From Clostridium arbusti SL206 (GTDB taxonomy: Bacteria; Bacillota; Clostridia; Clostridiales; Clostridiaceae): 49,917 nt of DNA. Below the pieces are notes generated by a model, which worked only from the letters and a program-made list of their open reading frames with translations, was not told where the DNA came from and ran no database searches. The number at the start of each line of letters is the position of its first letter. Position 1 is the first letter of the stretch. The position numbers and the translations under genes were made by a program. The DNA is taken from assembly GCF_000246895.1 (NCBI RefSeq), contig NZ_BAEV01000015.1, positions 1 to 49,917 on the forward strand, written 5' to 3'. Below, in pieces: positions 1 through 8,809 of the stretch.

Positions 1-284
1 CCATGGGTGTAATTTTAAAATCTTAATACTTTCTTAATATTTGTTTTAGCTGATTTTATTGATTATATTGCATAATAAAACTGTAATTACATTCCACTAA
101 AGATTACTTTTCAAATATAAGTTTGATAAACTCTACTATTACGTATTTGTAAGTATGGTATAAAATTCTTAGGTTTCTAGTGGAGATGTATAGTATCATC
201 TACAGAAAATAATAATTTAATACTGTAGATAAATAATTGAAACTTATTTATTAAAATTAATCAATAAAATTAAGGGGGCAAACT

Positions 285-1208
285 ATGAAAGATACAATTT
301 TAAAAACTCATAACCTGTCTAAGAAATACGGCACTGAAATGGCCGTAAACAATGTAAATATGACTATAAACAAAGGAGACATATACGGATTTATTGGAAG
401 AAATGGTGCTGGAAAAACCACTTTAATAAGAATGATAACTGGCTTAATCTCCATAAGCAGTGGTGAAATGGAACTTCTAGGCGCTTCATCCCCTAACCAA
501 TTAAATGAAGTAAGAACTATGCTTGGCAGTGTAGTAGAAATTCCAGCCTTCTATCCTCATATGACCGCTAGAGAAAACTTAGAAGTATCTAGGCTTGTGA
601 GAAATATTCCAGGAAAAGAGTGTATTGAAGAAGTTTTAAATTTGGTGAGTCTTAATGATACAGGAAAGAAAAAGGTCAAAAATTATTCCTTAGGCATGAG
701 GCAGCGTTTAGGCATTGCCAATGCACTTTTAGGTAATCCAAGATTTTTAATTTTAGATGAACCAACTAATGGTCTAGATCCTGTTAGTATTGTTTCCATA
801 AGAGAACTTCTAAAGAAGATAAATAAAGAAAAAGAAGTGACTATATTAATATCCAGCCACATACTAAGTGAACTTTCTGAACTCGCCACCTGTTATGGAA
901 TAATCAATGAAGGTAAATTAATAGAAGAAATTTCTGCTGAAGAGCTAATTGAAAAATGTAAGCAGTATATAGAGCTTAAAGTAAGTGATGCTAAGAAAGC
1001 AGTGGTATTACTTGAAACCGAGCTTAGTATTAAAGATTATTCTGTACAGGAAAATAATATAATTAAAATATACAGCAATCTTCAAGATGTAGGTAAAATA
1101 AATACCCTTCTAGCTTCCAAAGGTATAGAGGTTGAAAAAATACTATCTAAAGGACAAAATCTAGAAGAATATTTTTTAAGAATAATAGGGGGTGAAGTTC
1201 ATGCTTAG
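285..1208 (+). CDS. ABC transporter ATP-binding protein, BcrA/lantibiotic-export type
   Basis: This is the cytoplasmic ATPase of an ABC-2 type exporter, coupled to the permease encoded next. Walker A (GRNGAGKTT, residues about 38-46), the ABC signature (YSLGMRQR, near 135) and Walker B with the D-loop (LILDEPTNGLD, near 155) are intact. An extension of about 80 residues follows the ATPase core, as in BcrA-like proteins that handle bacitracin, lantibiotics or other peptides. The 307-residue length is usual for the family. A GGGGGC ribosome binding site precedes the ATG. The stop overlaps the permease start by 8 bp, so the two are translated together. A histidine kinase lies downstream, and such kinases often control these exporters. 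The substrate cannot be read from sequence; antimicrobial-peptide resistance is inferred from the family. Confidence 0.93.
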   Translation: MKDTILKTHNLSKKYGTEMAVNNVNMTINKGDIYGFIGRNGAGKTTLIRMITGLISISSGEMELLGASSPNQLNEVRTMLGSVVEIPAFYPHMTARENLEVSRLVRNIPGKECIEEVLNLVSLNDTGKKKVKNYSLGMRQRLGIANALLGNPRFLILDEPTNGLDPVSIVSIRELLKKINKEKEVTILISSHILSELSELATCYGIINEGKLIEEISAEELIEKCKQYIELKVSDAKKAVVLLETELSIKDYSVQENNIIKIYSNLQDVGKINTLLASKGIEVEKILSKGQNLEEYFLRIIGGEVHA

Positions 1209-2094
1209 ACTAATTCATGCAGAAATTTATAAATTGTTTAAAACAAGGATTTTTATTGTACTATGTATAGTGGCTATAGTCATAGGCATGATAATTGTAG
1301 GTACATCAAAAATAATGTCCTCAGAAGATGTTATACGAAGCAGCCTACAGGGGATGTCAAAACAGCAACAGGATCAAATGATAAATCAACTGAAACAAGA
1401 CAGTAGTAATAACAGCAACAACTCTGTATTTAAAGGTGGAAATTTAGGTTTTCACAATATTAGTAAAGATTTATTCCATCCTAAAGTTAGAGAAATATTT
1501 CATAACTCCTTTGGCAGCGGCATAATTGAAATACTTATTGCAATATTAGTAGCTAACCTAATTGCCAAAGAATACACCACTGGTACAATAAAAAACATTT
1601 TAGCTTATGGTAAAAAAAGAGAGCATTATTATATTGCAAAATTAATCGCTACCTCCATAGGTTTTACTATTTTACTTGGCATTATGGTAGCTGTAGGAAC
1701 TTTAGGAAGCACACTATTCTTTACTTGGGGAGTCCCTTTTAACGGAGCTGAACTTCTTGGTATAATAAAAACCTTCGCCCTTGCAATATTAATTGGTATA
1801 GCTACTACTTCATTTATAATGCTAATCTCCACCCTATTAAAGAGTAGTGCATTAACTATAGCCATAGGTGTAGTAGTATTTTCTAATGTAGCTGCTTTAT
1901 TAGGTATTTTATATGGTAGCTTTGATTGGTTTGATAAAATATATAGATGTACTCTGTCCTATAACTGGGCTGTTGGAACTTCTATTAACGCTGGTAGTTC
2001 TGATATATTTAGAGCTGTAGTTGTAAGTATTATTACCATCTTCATAACAGGAATTTTAGGTATATTAGTTCTTAAGAGACAGGATATAAAATAA
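1201..2094 (+). CDS. ABC-2 type permease subunit, BcrB-like
   Basis: This is the integral membrane partner of the preceding ATPase, about 297 residues. The N-terminal amphipathic stretch (LIHAEIYKLFKTR) leads into the first membrane span, a polar extracytoplasmic loop rich in Ser, Asn and Gln follows, and then about five more spans. The motif AKEYTTGTIKNIL is the conserved cytoplasmic loop of ABC-2 permeases that contacts the ATPase. I chose ATG at 1201 over GTG at 1192 because an AGGGGGTG ribosome binding site sits 5-6 bases upstream of 1201, and GTG 1192 would overlap that site. The gene is co-transcribed with the ATPase. Confidence 0.9.
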   Translation: MLRLIHAEIYKLFKTRIFIVLCIVAIVIGMIIVGTSKIMSSEDVIRSSLQGMSKQQQDQMINQLKQDSSNNSNNSVFKGGNLGFHNISKDLFHPKVREIFHNSFGSGIIEILIAILVANLIAKEYTTGTIKNILAYGKKREHYYIAKLIATSIGFTILLGIMVAVGTLGSTLFFTWGVPFNGAELLGIIKTFALAILIGIATTSFIMLISTLLKSSALTIAIGVVVFSNVAALLGILYGSFDWFDKIYRCTLSYNWAVGTSINAGSSDIFRAVVVSIITIFITGILGILVLKRQDIK

Positions 2095-2381
2095 TTATAT
2101 GGACTCATAGCAGAAACTCTTGCTAGTATCTTTAAATAAATAAAATTTCATGACTTATTTTACAATATATGTAATAGAATTTACTTATTTATATCATCAA
2201 TAAATTTTACTTACAGCGAGTTTGTAATTTCTTTAAATTTATCTGAATTACCTAGAAATGTAATCTGTTATCTTCAGCTTTAGATTTGTAAGTTGGAGTA
2301 TTACAGATTCTAGCTGTTATATAAATATGATACAATATAAGAAATAATATCAATTATATTCATGTATTGGAGGGTTATCCT

Positions 2382-2885
2382 ATGAGTGAAAAAAGACCAG
2401 TTTTAAAATTAAGATATTCTTTCTTAGAAAAGGCTTCTATAGTTTTATCTGCTATACTTTTCATAATAAACTTCATAGTTGTAATATTCTATTGGAACAA
2501 ACTTCCGAGTATAATACCAACTCATTATGATGCTGCTGATAATGTTAATGGGACAGGAGCCAGAGGAAGTATTCTTATATTACCTATAATAAATCTAGCT
2601 ATACTTTTAATGCTCACAATTTTGAGTAAATTTCCTCATCTTTACAATTATTCTGTTAACATAACTAAAGAAAATGCACAGTATCAATATAAAAATGCGC
2701 GTAGTCTAATGCTTGTAATGAATGTAGAGATAACCATTTGTTTTTCTTATATATCACTGAGAACTCTATACTCTATTTTTACAAAAACTAATAGTTTAGG
2801 TGTTTTATTTCTTCCTATTTTTCTCTTGTTAATTCTTGGTACTACAGCATATTTCATGTGGAAGATGTATAGAAACAAAGAATGA
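2382..2885 (+). CDS. DUF1648 domain membrane protein
   Basis: A 167-residue protein with about four membrane spans. Directly after span 1 it carries the DUF1648 signature: a WNKLPSIIPTHYD segment followed by an NGTGARG segment (residues about 35-60). The domain is typical of SdpI-type immunity proteins and of small proteins beside bacitracin-like ABC exporters, and its molecular role is not firmly established. ATG at 2382 is preferred to TTG at 2367 because GGAGGG lies just upstream. The gene has its own 280-bp leader after the exporter genes and is followed immediately by an R1 repeat. A role in envelope or peptide resistance is inference from context. Confidence 0.82.
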   Translation: MSEKRPVLKLRYSFLEKASIVLSAILFIINFIVVIFYWNKLPSIIPTHYDAADNVNGTGARGSILILPIINLAILLMLTILSKFPHLYNYSVNITKENAQYQYKNARSLMLVMNVEITICFSYISLRTLYSIFTKTNSLGVLFLPIFLLLILGTTAYFMWKMYRNKE

Positions 2886-3043
2886 GGCATGTGAAAATAA
2901 ATAGTAAGTCAAAGATGCGACGAATATTTTGAATCCAACAAGGAAGCAGGTTCCGAAGATAGTTGGGCTATCTGAGGGTTCTGCTGACGCAGTAGGATTC
3001 AAAATAGGCTAGTATACTGACTAGTTATTTATTTGAATATGCC
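2886..3043. repeat. R1 repeat copy 1: hairpin-forming, MITE-like
   Basis: The element runs from GGCATGTGAAAATAAATA to its imperfect inverted copy ending in ATGCC. Inside it, TATTTTGAATCC pairs with GGATTCAAAATA, and an inner stem pairs GAAGATAG with CTATCTGA. The whole 158 bp can therefore fold into one long stem-loop. A second full copy in opposite orientation is at 27390-27546, and a left half is at 47096-47150. It has no coding capacity. It sits where a response regulator would be expected, between the DUF1648 gene and the kinase. Confidence 0.88.
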
Positions 3044-3063
3044 TAATTAAGGGAGTGAGCAAA

Positions 3064-3960
3064 ATGCAGTTTTTAATTCTAATTCTTATTATAATTATTG
3101 TGGCCCTGCTCACTTTTATAATAAGGTATAAAAACGAAGTTAAATACATTACCAATCAAGTTACAAACAGCAAAGGTCAATACTGTAGTCTTAGAATGAA
3201 CTCTATGAATAAAGATATAGAAAATTTAGTATTATCCATTAATGATATATACGAAAAAAATCAGAATGCAACCGTTAAAATGAAACATAGTGAAGAAGAA
3301 CTAAGATGCAGCATAGCCAACATGTGTCATGATCTGCGAACTCCTCTTACCTCTATAATGGGATATGTTCAGCTTATAGATGAAAACAATCTTACAAAAG
3401 AGCAAAAGTATAAATATATGGACATTATTAAAAAGAGAACATCAAGGCTGCAAGACCTCATTACAAACTTTTATGAATTATCAAGAGTTGAAGCTGGTGA
3501 CTGCAAATTTGATTTAAAGTCCATAAATCTAAAGGATATTTTATGTGAAGCCATAGCTCTTTTTTATGATGACTTCACTAAAAATGGAATAGAACCTAAC
3601 ATAAACATTGAAGAAAATATACCTAACACAATAACAGATGAAAAAGCCGTTATGAGGATATTTTCAAATCTAATGAACAACATTATAAAGCATGGAGAAA
3701 AAAATGTAATTATATCTTTAAAAAAAGAAAAAAATTGTGTAGTTACAGAATTTGAAAACAATGCCCCTGGACTAAAAACTAAAGATATAAATCATCTCTT
3801 TGATAGAACCTTCACTGCTGATTCAACCAGAAGCAATAAAAACACAGGGCTTGGACTCAGTATAACTAAAGCTTTAGTAGAACAGCTTGGTAATAAAGTT
3901 GAGGCTGAATTGTGTGAGGGCATGCTTAAAATTAGAGTTTGCTGGAATATGATGAATTAG
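3064..3960 (+). CDS. Sensor histidine kinase (orphan)
   Basis: About 298 residues. One N-terminal membrane span (residues 1-22) is followed by a short linker, a HisKA domain with the phospho-acceptor in MCHDLRTPLTSIMGY, then a HATPase_c domain. The N-box (FSNLMNNIIKHG) and G-box (NTGLGLSITKAL) are present. There is almost no extracytoplasmic part, as in intramembrane-sensing kinases that watch ABC exporters. ATG 3064 is chosen over GTG 3055 because GGGAG lies 8-9 bases upstream of it. No response regulator gene is adjacent; an R1 repeat fills the upstream gap. The last codons run into a relic of a DUF3784 gene (3939-4145), so the natural C-terminus may have been altered by a deletion. Confidence 0.9.
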   Translation: MQFLILILIIIIVALLTFIIRYKNEVKYITNQVTNSKGQYCSLRMNSMNKDIENLVLSINDIYEKNQNATVKMKHSEEELRCSIANMCHDLRTPLTSIMGYVQLIDENNLTKEQKYKYMDIIKKRTSRLQDLITNFYELSRVEAGDCKFDLKSINLKDILCEAIALFYDDFTKNGIEPNINIEENIPNTITDEKAVMRIFSNLMNNIIKHGEKNVIISLKKEKNCVVTEFENNAPGLKTKDINHLFDRTFTADSTRSNKNTGLGLSITKALVEQLGNKVEAELCEGMLKIRVCWNMMN

Positions 3961-4145
3961 CATTATGTAAATTTATAGGTAACTTAATGCTTGCTTTCTC
4001 CATAATATTCTTTATAATTGGAATCGCCTTATTATTAAAATTTTCATATCAGAATACTATAAGCCGTATTGGAATATCTTTGTTTGCCTTAATAGCAATC
4101 TTAGGTGTTGTTTATGCAAACACTGGTAAGAGATTTAAGAATTAA
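3939..4145 (+). pseudogene. DUF3784 family C-terminal relic
   Basis: The frame reads EYDELALCKFIGNLM and then two membrane spans, ending NTGKRFKN. This matches the second half of DUF3784 small membrane proteins, in which a YDEKALCKF-like segment precedes the last two spans. The N-terminal half, with its first membrane span, is missing. The frame begins inside the 3' end of the kinase gene and has no ribosome binding site of its own at the fusion. I read it as a deletion junction that left only the 3' part. An ATG at 3987 could in principle start a very short protein. Confidence 0.62.
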
Positions 4146-4163
4146 ACTTATACCAATTATTAA

Positions 4164-4226
4164 AAATACTCTACAGTACATCGAATCAAAATTTTATTTT
4201 GATCCAATCTCCTGTAGAGTATTTTC
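4164..4226. terminator. Bidirectional terminator between convergent genes
   Basis: ATACTCTACAG pairs with CTGTAGAGTAT, with an inner AATCAAAAT/ATTTTGATT stem. The arms are flanked by A-rich sequence on the left and T-rich sequence on the right. It lies between plus-strand genes ending at 4145 and the minus-strand transaldolase. Confidence 0.7.
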
Positions 4227-4325
4227 ACTTTATAAGTAACTACACTTTATTCAATGACTAACTGCTGTAATACTTCACCGCTATGAAGAGAAAAATGGAG
4301 CTAACGGCGACACGTCCCTTGATAA

Positions 4326-4973
4326 TTATCTCTTATTTGTATCCTCATAATCCTTTAAGAATTTTTCTATTCCTGCATCTGTAAGTGGATGATTTATCAT
4401 TTGGATTATTATTTTATATGGTATTGTAGCTATATTAGATCCCGCCTTGGCACACTCAAGTACATGAATTGGATGCCTTATGCTAGCTGAAATGATTTCT
4501 GTATCTATGTTATGAATCTTAAATATTTCTGATATATCCTTAATCAATTGAATTCCAGTGCTCCCTATATCATCTAATCTACCTAAAAATGGGCTTACAT
4601 AGCTGGCTCCAGCTCTTGCTGCAAGTAATGCCTGTAATGCAGAAAATATAAGTGTTACATTTGTTTTTATTCCCTCTTTATGCAAAATGCTTACAGCTTT
4701 TAATCCCTCTTCACACATTGGAATCTTTACTATCATATTCTTATGAATTTTAGCTATTTCACGAGCTTCTTTAACCATTCCAGTACATTCCATTGATATG
4801 ACTTCTCCACTTATGGGGCCATCAACTATTTCAGTTATTTCCTTTATTACTTCTTTAAAGTCTCTTCCCTCTTTTGCTATAAGTGACGGATTTGTTGTTA
4901 CTCCACATATTACTCCTAATTCATTGGCCTTTCTTATTTCTTCAATATTTGCTGTATCCACAAAAATTTTCAT
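4326..4973 (-). CDS. tal: Transaldolase, TalC/FSA subfamily
   Basis: A 215-residue class I aldolase of the small TalC/FSA group, acting in the non-oxidative pentose phosphate pathway. The N-terminus [10 protein letters not shown] and the GVTTNPSL motif are characteristic. The Schiff-base lysine is K83 in MIVKIPM. In E. coli fructose-6-phosphate aldolase a tyrosine (Tyr131) sits in an APYVNRID segment; here the equivalent is SPFLGRLDD with phenylalanine. As I recall, that residue favours transaldolase over fructose-6-phosphate aldolase activity. An AAGGGGA ribosome binding site precedes the ATG. The gene stands alone with terminators on the 3' side, and no other pentose phosphate gene is adjacent. 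Confidence 0.93.
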   Translation of the reverse strand: MKIFVDTANIEEIRKANELGVICGVTTNPSLIAKEGRDFKEVIKEITEIVDGPISGEVISMECTGMVKEAREIAKIHKNMIVKIPMCEEGLKAVSILHKEGIKTNVTLIFSALQALLAARAGASYVSPFLGRLDDIGSTGIQLIKDISEIFKIHNIDTEIISASIRHPIHVLECAKAGSNIATIPYKIIIQMINHPLTDAGIEKFLKDYEDTNKR

Positions 4974-5028
4974 TATTAATTTCCCCTTTGTATAATATTA
5001 AACTTGAAATTTAAGACAACCTTATAAC

Positions 5029-5640
5029 CTATTTAAACATCTTCTCCCCAAGCTGTACAAAAGCCTGAAGCAATATGAAAGCTCTCATATCAATCTTAAC
5101 TTCTTCTTGTTTAAGTAATTCTTTTACTTCTTCTTGTGAAAGCAGCACTACTTCTATTTCTTCTTCAGCTTCAAGATATTTATCTGACACTTGACCTTTA
5201 CAAGTACAAAATACCAAAGCAGAGGATTCATCCGTCATACCTGCAGAAGCATATACTTTTTTATTAGTTTTTTCATAGTCTATCTTCACAAGTTCAAGTC
5301 CTGTTTCTTCTCTCAGTTCTCTTTTGGCAGCTTCATCAAATTTCTCACCCTTGTCAATAAGTCCTGCTGGCAATTCATATATATAGTCATTTAGAGGTAC
5401 TCTGAATTGTCTTATACAAACTATCTTATTTGATTCTTCATGCAGTGCTGCAATTATAGACGCATCTGGATTATCTTTCTTTCCATGAAAATACTGACCA
5501 CTAAGAGTATCAAAACTCTTTCTTGAAGCCATAGTCCAGTTCCTTGTCTTACCTTTTTTATCTTCATATTCTAAATCATAAAGGCTTAAAAATTTTGTCT
5601 TTGCTAATGTAGTCAATTTTTTTATTCTACTTTTACTCAT
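5029..5640 (-). CDS. Nudix hydrolase, ADP-ribose pyrophosphatase-like
   Basis: A 203-residue hydrolase of nucleoside diphosphate derivatives. The Nudix box is complete: G-x5-E (GLIDKGE), seven residues, then RELREETGLEL, near residues 103-125. The upstream IRQFRVPLNDYIYELPAGLID segment is typical of ADP-ribose and related pyrophosphatases that form dimers through the N-terminal domain. The N-terminal 40 residues (KFLSLYDLEYEDKKGK) also fit that group. It lies 56 bp downstream of the transaldolase start, on the same strand, so the two may share a transcript. The exact substrate is uncertain. Confidence 0.88.
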   Translation of the reverse strand: MSKSRIKKLTTLAKTKFLSLYDLEYEDKKGKTRNWTMASRKSFDTLSGQYFHGKKDNPDASIIAALHEESNKIVCIRQFRVPLNDYIYELPAGLIDKGEKFDEAAKRELREETGLELVKIDYEKTNKKVYASAGMTDESSALVFCTCKGQVSDKYLEAEEEIEVVLLSQEEVKELLKQEEVKIDMRAFILLQAFVQLGEKMFK

Positions 5641-5851
5641 AATAACACCTTCAGTTTCTATAATATATAAAGTGACATACTTCTATTTTCTTTTAAAAAT
5701 ATTTTTCTAAATCCCCTACTTTATCCATATCCAATATATCTGTAGTAATAAATTCAAGAGTATTATAAGAAAAATCATCCAAAAGTATATCATTATTCTA
5801 ACATAACAAATATAAATTTGGATGATTCTTACATGATTTTAATTTATTTTT

Positions 5852-6154
5852 TTAATTTCTTTCAAACCACTTAACTATATTATTAACTCCATCTGTATCA
5901 TATTTATTTTTAAGTATAAAACTTCTTACAGAAGAATTATCATCTATACTTATATCTACTGCAATTGACCCTTTATCCTCACCAATTATAAGCATTCCAT
6001 TTTTTATAGGATTACTTTTAGATTTAAACATCATACCTTTAGTATCAAGATTACTTTCAATGGACCTTACACTATCACATTCAGCTACACTACCTATTTT
6101 ATATTTTATATTATTTAGTATTTTATCAAAATCATGGCTATTAAAATCGCTCAT
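5852..6154 (-). CDS. Hypothetical protein, 100 residues
   Basis: I do not recognise this protein. It is a soluble 100-residue polypeptide with no signal peptide or membrane span. It starts MSDFNSHDFDKIL and ends VNNIVKWFERN, with predicted beta strands in the middle (GMLIIGEDKGSIAVDISI). An AAAGGAG ribosome binding site lies about 10 bases before the ATG, which supports translation. It sits just downstream of the HhH/nuclease-like gene on the same strand, 76 bp away, so co-transcription is possible. Whether it works with that protein is unknown. Confidence 0.65.
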   Translation of the reverse strand: MSDFNSHDFDKILNNIKYKIGSVAECDSVRSIESNLDTKGMMFKSKSNPIKNGMLIIGEDKGSIAVDISIDDNSSVRSFILKNKYDTDGVNNIVKWFERN

Positions 6155-6230
6155 ACAAAGTAAACTCCTTTCAGATAATCTTATATGAGTTTATGTATTA
6201 TTGATAAGTTTATTCTTTAAAAATAATTTA

Positions 6231-7484
6231 CTACTGATTTTTTGCAATCTTAAATAGTATTTTATAATCATCTCCAAATTTGCAAATACCTCTACAGTTA
6301 TTATACAAATCAGAAAATAATATATATCTTAAAGTCACACAATCCACGTTTCTGAAAGAAGGTCTTTTTAATTGAGCATCTAGCTCTTTCCTTCTTGAAT
6401 CTGGTGCAACTAGGAAAAAGTTATGTTTTTTATCTCCCAATGAAGAAGCTAAATCCATAAGTCTTAAAATCCCTGAATATATGGATGTAGTTTTTTCAAT
6501 TTCAAAAGCACATTCTATTTCTTTACTACCCTTATTTATCCATAGAACATCAATTAAAGAGATTGTCTTTATTACCTCTTTTGAAGCATCTATTTTAGGA
6601 GGCTCTGGTAATGTCATGAATTGTAGACTTTTCCCATCAATAGATTTAGTTCGATCATTTACAGCCACAAAAACATCATAGCCCAATTCACTACCGATTT
6701 CAGTTAACAAACATTGTACTTTTAAATGTTCATTTTCTTCTTTAATCTCATTTTCAACTTCCTTATGACGTTTTCTTAAAATTTTTTCTAATTTATTTTT
6801 ATCAAGCTTTAAAGCAGGTTCCCAATTTTCATCAAGTATAATTTTACCAATTCCTACATCAAACAATAACCCAGATATAGCTCCTAAATCTTTAGACAAT
6901 ATAGATTTTAACTCTTCATTTGTTTTTATAATTATTTCTCTCATTTCTAGATAATGCGTCCATGATCCTAATTTCTTCTTTTCATCAAAAATTGTATTGA
7001 ACCCTCTGACCATAGCCGTATTAAATGGGGGAATTATAGTAGGATGCAAAAAATAAAGTATGTTAGCCACAGCTGGCCCTAATCCTTTAATTTTATATCC
7101 GTCTAGTTTTATAATCTCCTTAACAATTTTTTCTTCACTACTAGCAGACAAACAAGCTTCTAAAAACTGTCCAAAAATCCGTTTATTATCTTCATTTTCA
7201 TATATATCTGGTATTCTAAGCTTTGGTTTCCAATAAAATGGATGAGCTGCACCTTCAAATACTTGTTTTTGTTCAGTTATACAATTTAATACAAACTCTA
7301 ACGGTGACCCTTTAAAATCATTACCAAAAGTACCTTCTTTAATTGATCTAATAATATCCATTACTCCACGTCTTATAGAACGAAATGCTTTTATTCTCTT
7401 TGCATCATACCTAAACCATGTATTATATACAGATTCATCATCAACTTTATATTGTTCAACTAGTTCTTTTAAATTCGATTTCAA
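6231..7484 (-). CDS. HhH-like plus PD-(D/E)XK-like nuclease protein
   Basis: A 417-residue cytoplasmic protein starting at TTG behind an AGGGGAG ribosome binding site. The N-terminal half contains a helix-hairpin-helix-like segment ([17 protein letters not shown], about residues 133-149), resembling the DNA-glycosylase HhH. A charged coiled-coil linker ([17 protein letters not shown]) follows. The C-terminal 160 residues read like a restriction-endonuclease-fold domain: an LIDVLW strand carrying an acidic residue, then [19 protein letters not shown], where E and E/K are candidate metal ligands, then [13 protein letters not shown]. No methylase or other restriction gene is adjacent. A stand-alone DNA-targeting or defence role is inference. 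Confidence 0.6.
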   Translation of the reverse strand: MKSNLKELVEQYKVDDESVYNTWFRYDAKRIKAFRSIRRGVMDIIRSIKEGTFGNDFKGSPLEFVLNCITEQKQVFEGAAHPFYWKPKLRIPDIYENEDNKRIFGQFLEACLSASSEEKIVKEIIKLDGYKIKGLGPAVANILYFLHPTIIPPFNTAMVRGFNTIFDEKKKLGSWTHYLEMREIIIKTNEELKSILSKDLGAISGLLFDVGIGKIILDENWEPALKLDKNKLEKILRKRHKEVENEIKEENEHLKVQCLLTEIGSELGYDVFVAVNDRTKSIDGKSLQFMTLPEPPKIDASKEVIKTISLIDVLWINKGSKEIECAFEIEKTTSIYSGILRLMDLASSLGDKKHNFFLVAPDSRRKELDAQLKRPSFRNVDCVTLRYILFSDLYNNCRGICKFGDDYKILFKIAKNQ

Positions 7485-7505
7485 ATTAAGCTCCCCTTTG
7501 ATTAC

Positions 7506-7568
7506 AATTAAAAAACATCCAAATTTATATCATTATTTTACTACAATGATACCGATTTGGATGTTTTT
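7506..7568. terminator. Intrinsic terminator after dapA
   Basis: Arms AACATCCAAAT and ATTTGGATGTT flank a central ATATCATT/AATGATA pairing. There is a T run on each side, so it can act in either direction. It lies between the dapA stop and the next minus-strand gene, which therefore needs its own promoter. Confidence 0.75.
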
Positions 7569-8435
7569 TTATATAACTTTATCTATTTTTTCTGATAAAG
7601 CTTCTGATATTTCAACTAGTGGCAACCTTATTTCTTGAGATTTTATGAGTCCAGCTTTATATAGACAATATTTTATTGGTGCTGGATTAGGTTCTTCAAA
7701 TAATAGCGGAATAATATTAGCTACTTCTTTCCATATTTCAAAGGCTTTAAGGTGATTATTTTCTTTTACCTTTTTATAAACTTCAATAAATTTTTCTGTA
7801 TTCATATGGGCTGATGCCAGTATTCCACCATCTCCACCAAGCATTAGAGTACTGTAGAAGAAACCATCTTCCCCTGTAAGTATTGAGAAATCCTTATCCG
7901 AAGGTCTATTTAATAAGAGATCCGTAGTCTGCTTAAAGTCACCACAGGCATCTTTTATCCCAACTATGTTCTTAAACTCTGCAAGTCTTCTAATTGTGTC
8001 ATTTTCAATATTTCTACCAGTTCTATACGGTATATTATATAGAAGTATATCAAGAGGAGTTGCCTCAGAAATCCTCTTAAAATGCTGGTATATTCCCCTT
8101 TGATCCGGTCTATTATAATAAGGGCATACAGATAAAATACCTTTGATATCGTATTTTTCAAACATTTTTACGTTCTTTGCCATTTTCTCAGTGTTATTTC
8201 CGCCAAAGCCTACATAGATAGGTAAATTCTTTTCATTGTACTCCACAGTTTTTTCTAATACAGCTTCATATTCAGCTTCAGACAGTGTAGGAGTTTCTCC
8301 TGTAGTTCCAAGAGGAATAAAGCCTGCTATATCCATTTGAGAATAATGCTCTATCATATTTTTATAAGATTCAAAATCAACTTGTCCATTTTCAAATGGA
8401 GTAATAATTGGTACTAAAATACCTTCAATTTTCAT
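7569..8435 (-). CDS. dapA: 4-hydroxy-tetrahydrodipicolinate synthase
   Basis: This enzyme condenses pyruvate with aspartate semialdehyde, the first committed step of the diaminopimelate/lysine pathway. In a spore former it also feeds dipicolinate. At 288 residues it has the standard length. Key residues align exactly with the E. coli numbering: T44-T45 in PLGTTGE, Y133 in LLYNIPYRTG, R138, and the Schiff-base lysine K161 in GIKDACGD. The product is a cytoplasmic (beta/alpha)8 barrel. It is a single-gene unit here, bounded by a terminator downstream and a lysine riboswitch with terminator upstream, so lysine is expected to switch it off. Confidence 0.96.
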   Translation of the reverse strand: MKIEGILVPIITPFENGQVDFESYKNMIEHYSQMDIAGFIPLGTTGETPTLSEAEYEAVLEKTVEYNEKNLPIYVGFGGNNTEKMAKNVKMFEKYDIKGILSVCPYYNRPDQRGIYQHFKRISEATPLDILLYNIPYRTGRNIENDTIRRLAEFKNIVGIKDACGDFKQTTDLLLNRPSDKDFSILTGEDGFFYSTLMLGGDGGILASAHMNTEKFIEVYKKVKENNHLKAFEIWKEVANIIPLLFEEPNPAPIKYCLYKAGLIKSQEIRLPLVEISEALSEKIDKVI

Positions 8436-8477
8436 ATTTATACCTACCTTCCTCTTACCCTGGCAAAATTATAGTCA

Positions 8478-8515
8478 CAAAAAACTAACAGCAAAGGAAC
8501 ACCTTTGCTGTTAGT
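8478..8515 (-). terminator. Riboswitch-controlled terminator of dapA
   Basis: On the minus strand, ACTAACAGCAAAGG pairs with CCTTTGCTGTTAGT around a TGTT loop and is followed by TTTTTTG. It sits between the L-box aptamer and the dapA start, so it is the expression platform. Confidence 0.92.
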
Positions 8516-8534
8516 ATCATAATTTCAATATTAA

Positions 8535-8725
8535 CAATGCACGTGTACCTTGTAGTTCTCCACTATACTATCCATAGTGACAGTTTTGCACATATTTTAT
8601 GCAAACCCAGAAAACATTCCTGCCAGACTGCTTTCTTCGGCCATAATCCCTTTCTATGTTCTTCGTTGCCTGCAAGCTACGAACATATACTTATAATTAC
8701 AGCTCCTCTACCCTAGGTAAGAATT
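8535..8725 (-). promoter_or_regulatory. Lysine riboswitch (L box) upstream of dapA
   Basis: The minus strand shows the L-box landmarks in order: GGGTAGAGGAGC, AAGTATATG, a stem with a CAACGAAG loop, GGCCGAAGAAAGCAG, CTGGCAGGAATG, GGGTTTGCAT pairing with ATGTGCAAA, then CTGTCACT and a final GTGGAGAACTAC. This order and these conserved boxes match the known lysine aptamer. An intrinsic terminator follows it, so lysine binding should promote premature termination of dapA. Boundaries are estimated by eye. Confidence 0.93.
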
Positions 8726-8809
8726 CAATTTTTAATGATAATAGTGTATCATATTTTTTTAGGGAGTTCAAGGTTGTATAGCAAATCTATTTTTATGATA
8801 TTTTAATTT

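Noticed and set aside
5767-5830. Hairpin with CATCCAAA..TTTGGATG resembling the dapA terminator
   Set aside because: The arms are short and imperfect, and no T run follows in a useful place; it may be a weak terminator but I could not support it.
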